From: CAYJIL01 sp964370235
Lineage (GTDB): Bacteria; Bacteroidota; Bacteroidia; Bacteroidales; Rikenellaceae
Length of the DNA: 15,969 bases
NCBI GenBank assembly: GCA_964370235.1
Contig: CAYJIL010000052.1
Coordinates: forward strand, 1 to 15,969
Direction of reading: 5' to 3'
Position 1 is the first letter of the stretch. Each line of letters begins with the position of its first letter. A program made the translations under genes and the position numbers. Of this stretch, positions 15,226-15,969 are shown in pieces. A model generated the notes under the pieces. It ran no database searches. It worked only from the letters and a program-made list of their open reading frames with translations, and was not told where the DNA came from.

Positions 15226-15969
15226 ATGAGAAAGATATTTTTTATACTATTACTGCTTTTGCCATTTTCGCTATCGGCACAAGATAGCCCAGTAGAGCAA
15301 ACATGGCAAGAGGCAAATAGCGCATATAGCGAGGGGGATTACTCTCGTGCTCGCCAGCTATATAATTCGATACTAGAGCAGGGTGTACACTCTAGCCAAA
15401 TATATTTTAATATTGGCAATAGCTACTATAAGCAAGACTCGGTAGCACAAGCAATTGCAGCTTATATAAAGGCAGAGAAACTAGACCCATCTAACGAAAA
15501 TATTATTCAGAATTTGGCTCATGCCGAAGCTTTAACCAAAAACCGAATAAATGCACTGCCCGAGTTTTTTGTTACTCGTTGGGTACGCTCGCTAGAGGCT
15601 AGTGCAGGTTCTAATGGTTGGGCTATCATTGCAATAGTTAGCTTTGGTATTGCGCTACTTTCGGTTATGCTATACTTGCTTACCTCTAAGGTTGTGTTGC
15701 GCAAGGTGGGCTTTAGCTCGGCAATTGCACTCTTGGTTATAACGGCTTTGTCGCTAAATTTCTCTTTTTCACAAAAAAAGGAGCTTACAGCCTCGGGTGA
15801 TGCAGTGGTGCTAAGTAGTGCAGTAGCAGTAAAGGGCTCACCAGATAATGGCGCAAAAGAGCTATTTATTCTTAACGAAGGTGCACGAGTAAAGATTACC
15901 GAGAAAATAGGTAGCTGGTGCGAAATTAAACTAGCTAGTGGTAATAGCGGTTGGGTAGAATTGCATACA
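15226..15969 (+). CDS. batE: BatE: TPR and SH3-like envelope protein (3' end outside window)
   Basis: The frame is open from ATG15226 to the window end, 248 codons, with no stop seen. Residues 1-18 form a signal peptide ending SLSA before Gln19. TPR units follow (about 25-100): WQEANSAYSEGDYSRARQLY, then IYFNIGNSYYKQDSVAQAIAAYIKA, then a third helix pair. Two membrane helices lie at about 132-152 and 161-179. An SH3b-type domain starts near 190 (AVVLSSAVAVKGSPDNGAKELFILNEGARVKI) and reaches GWVELHT at the edge, its usual last strand, so only a few residues are probably missing. This order of TPR, two TM helices and SH3 is diagnostic of BatE. It starts 12 nt after the batD stop and closes the visible bat cluster. 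Confidence 0.88.
   Translation, partial: MRKIFFILLLLLPFSLSAQDSPVEQTWQEANSAYSEGDYSRARQLYNSILEQGVHSSQIYFNIGNSYYKQDSVAQAIAAYIKAEKLDPSNENIIQNLAHAEALTKNRINALPEFFVTRWVRSLEASAGSNGWAIIAIVSFGIALLSVMLYLLTSKVVLRKVGFSSAIALLVITALSLNFSFSQKKELTASGDAVVLSSAVAVKGSPDNGAKELFILNEGARVKITEKIGSWCEIKLASGNSGWVELHT

Noticed and set aside
7589..15969. MoxR plus vWA plus TPR cluster considered as a new defence or secretion system
   Set aside because: Gene content (moxR, DUF58, one-TM protein, batA-E) matches the known Bacteroidota bat cluster, with no nuclease, toxin or phage-related gene.

Overview
The window reads as chromosomal, core-genome DNA of a Bacteroidota bacterium, most likely of the order Bacteroidales. The evidence is the complete Bacteroides-type bat (aerotolerance) cluster, promoters of the Bacteroidota form TTTG-N19-TAnnTTTG, few Shine-Dalgarno sequences, signal peptides ending just before Gln (the visible ...SQ, ...YGQ, ...AQ pattern), and family-specific versions of ArgH, AroB and GlgB. 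The sequence does not resolve family or genus. All protein genes lie on the + strand. The only minus-strand gene is a tRNA-Leu(UAG) cut by the left edge.

Layout. (1) 1-119: the 3'-truncated tRNA-Leu and its consensus promoter, divergent from the rest. (2) 163-2570: two arginine genes, an M20 deacylase (ArgE-type) and argH, closed by a strong intrinsic terminator. (3) 2736-4760: a stand-alone glycogen branching enzyme of the eukaryote-like type. (4) 4767-7497: a long hairpin carrying a perfect -7 promoter box, then obg, aroB and nth, which overlap or abut as one operon. (5) 7589-15969: moxR, a DUF58 protein, a one-TM conserved protein, batC, batA, batB, batD and batE, spaced 4 to 14 nt apart. 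batE runs off the right edge, probably only a few codons from its stop.

How the genes fit together. The last eight genes should form one cell-envelope machine. A cytoplasmic MoxR AAA+ ATPase would act on a cytoplasmic DUF58 vWA protein and on membrane-anchored vWA proteins (BatA, BatB). The extracytoplasmic partners are BatD, BatC and BatE (TPR and SH3 modules) and the one-TM protein. The other genes are housekeeping: arginine synthesis, glycogen branching, a ribosome-assembly GTPase, the shikimate pathway and base-excision repair.

I do not see a clearly new system. The items most worth checking are the position of batC ahead of batA, the shared cytoplasmic module in the one-TM protein and BatD, the 11-copy 12-bp repeat in batC, the 22-pair hairpin that contains the obg promoter box, and the heavy use of CTA and CTAG next to a tRNA-Leu(UAG) gene. 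The window has no mobile element, CRISPR array or gene-free stretch over 300 bases.
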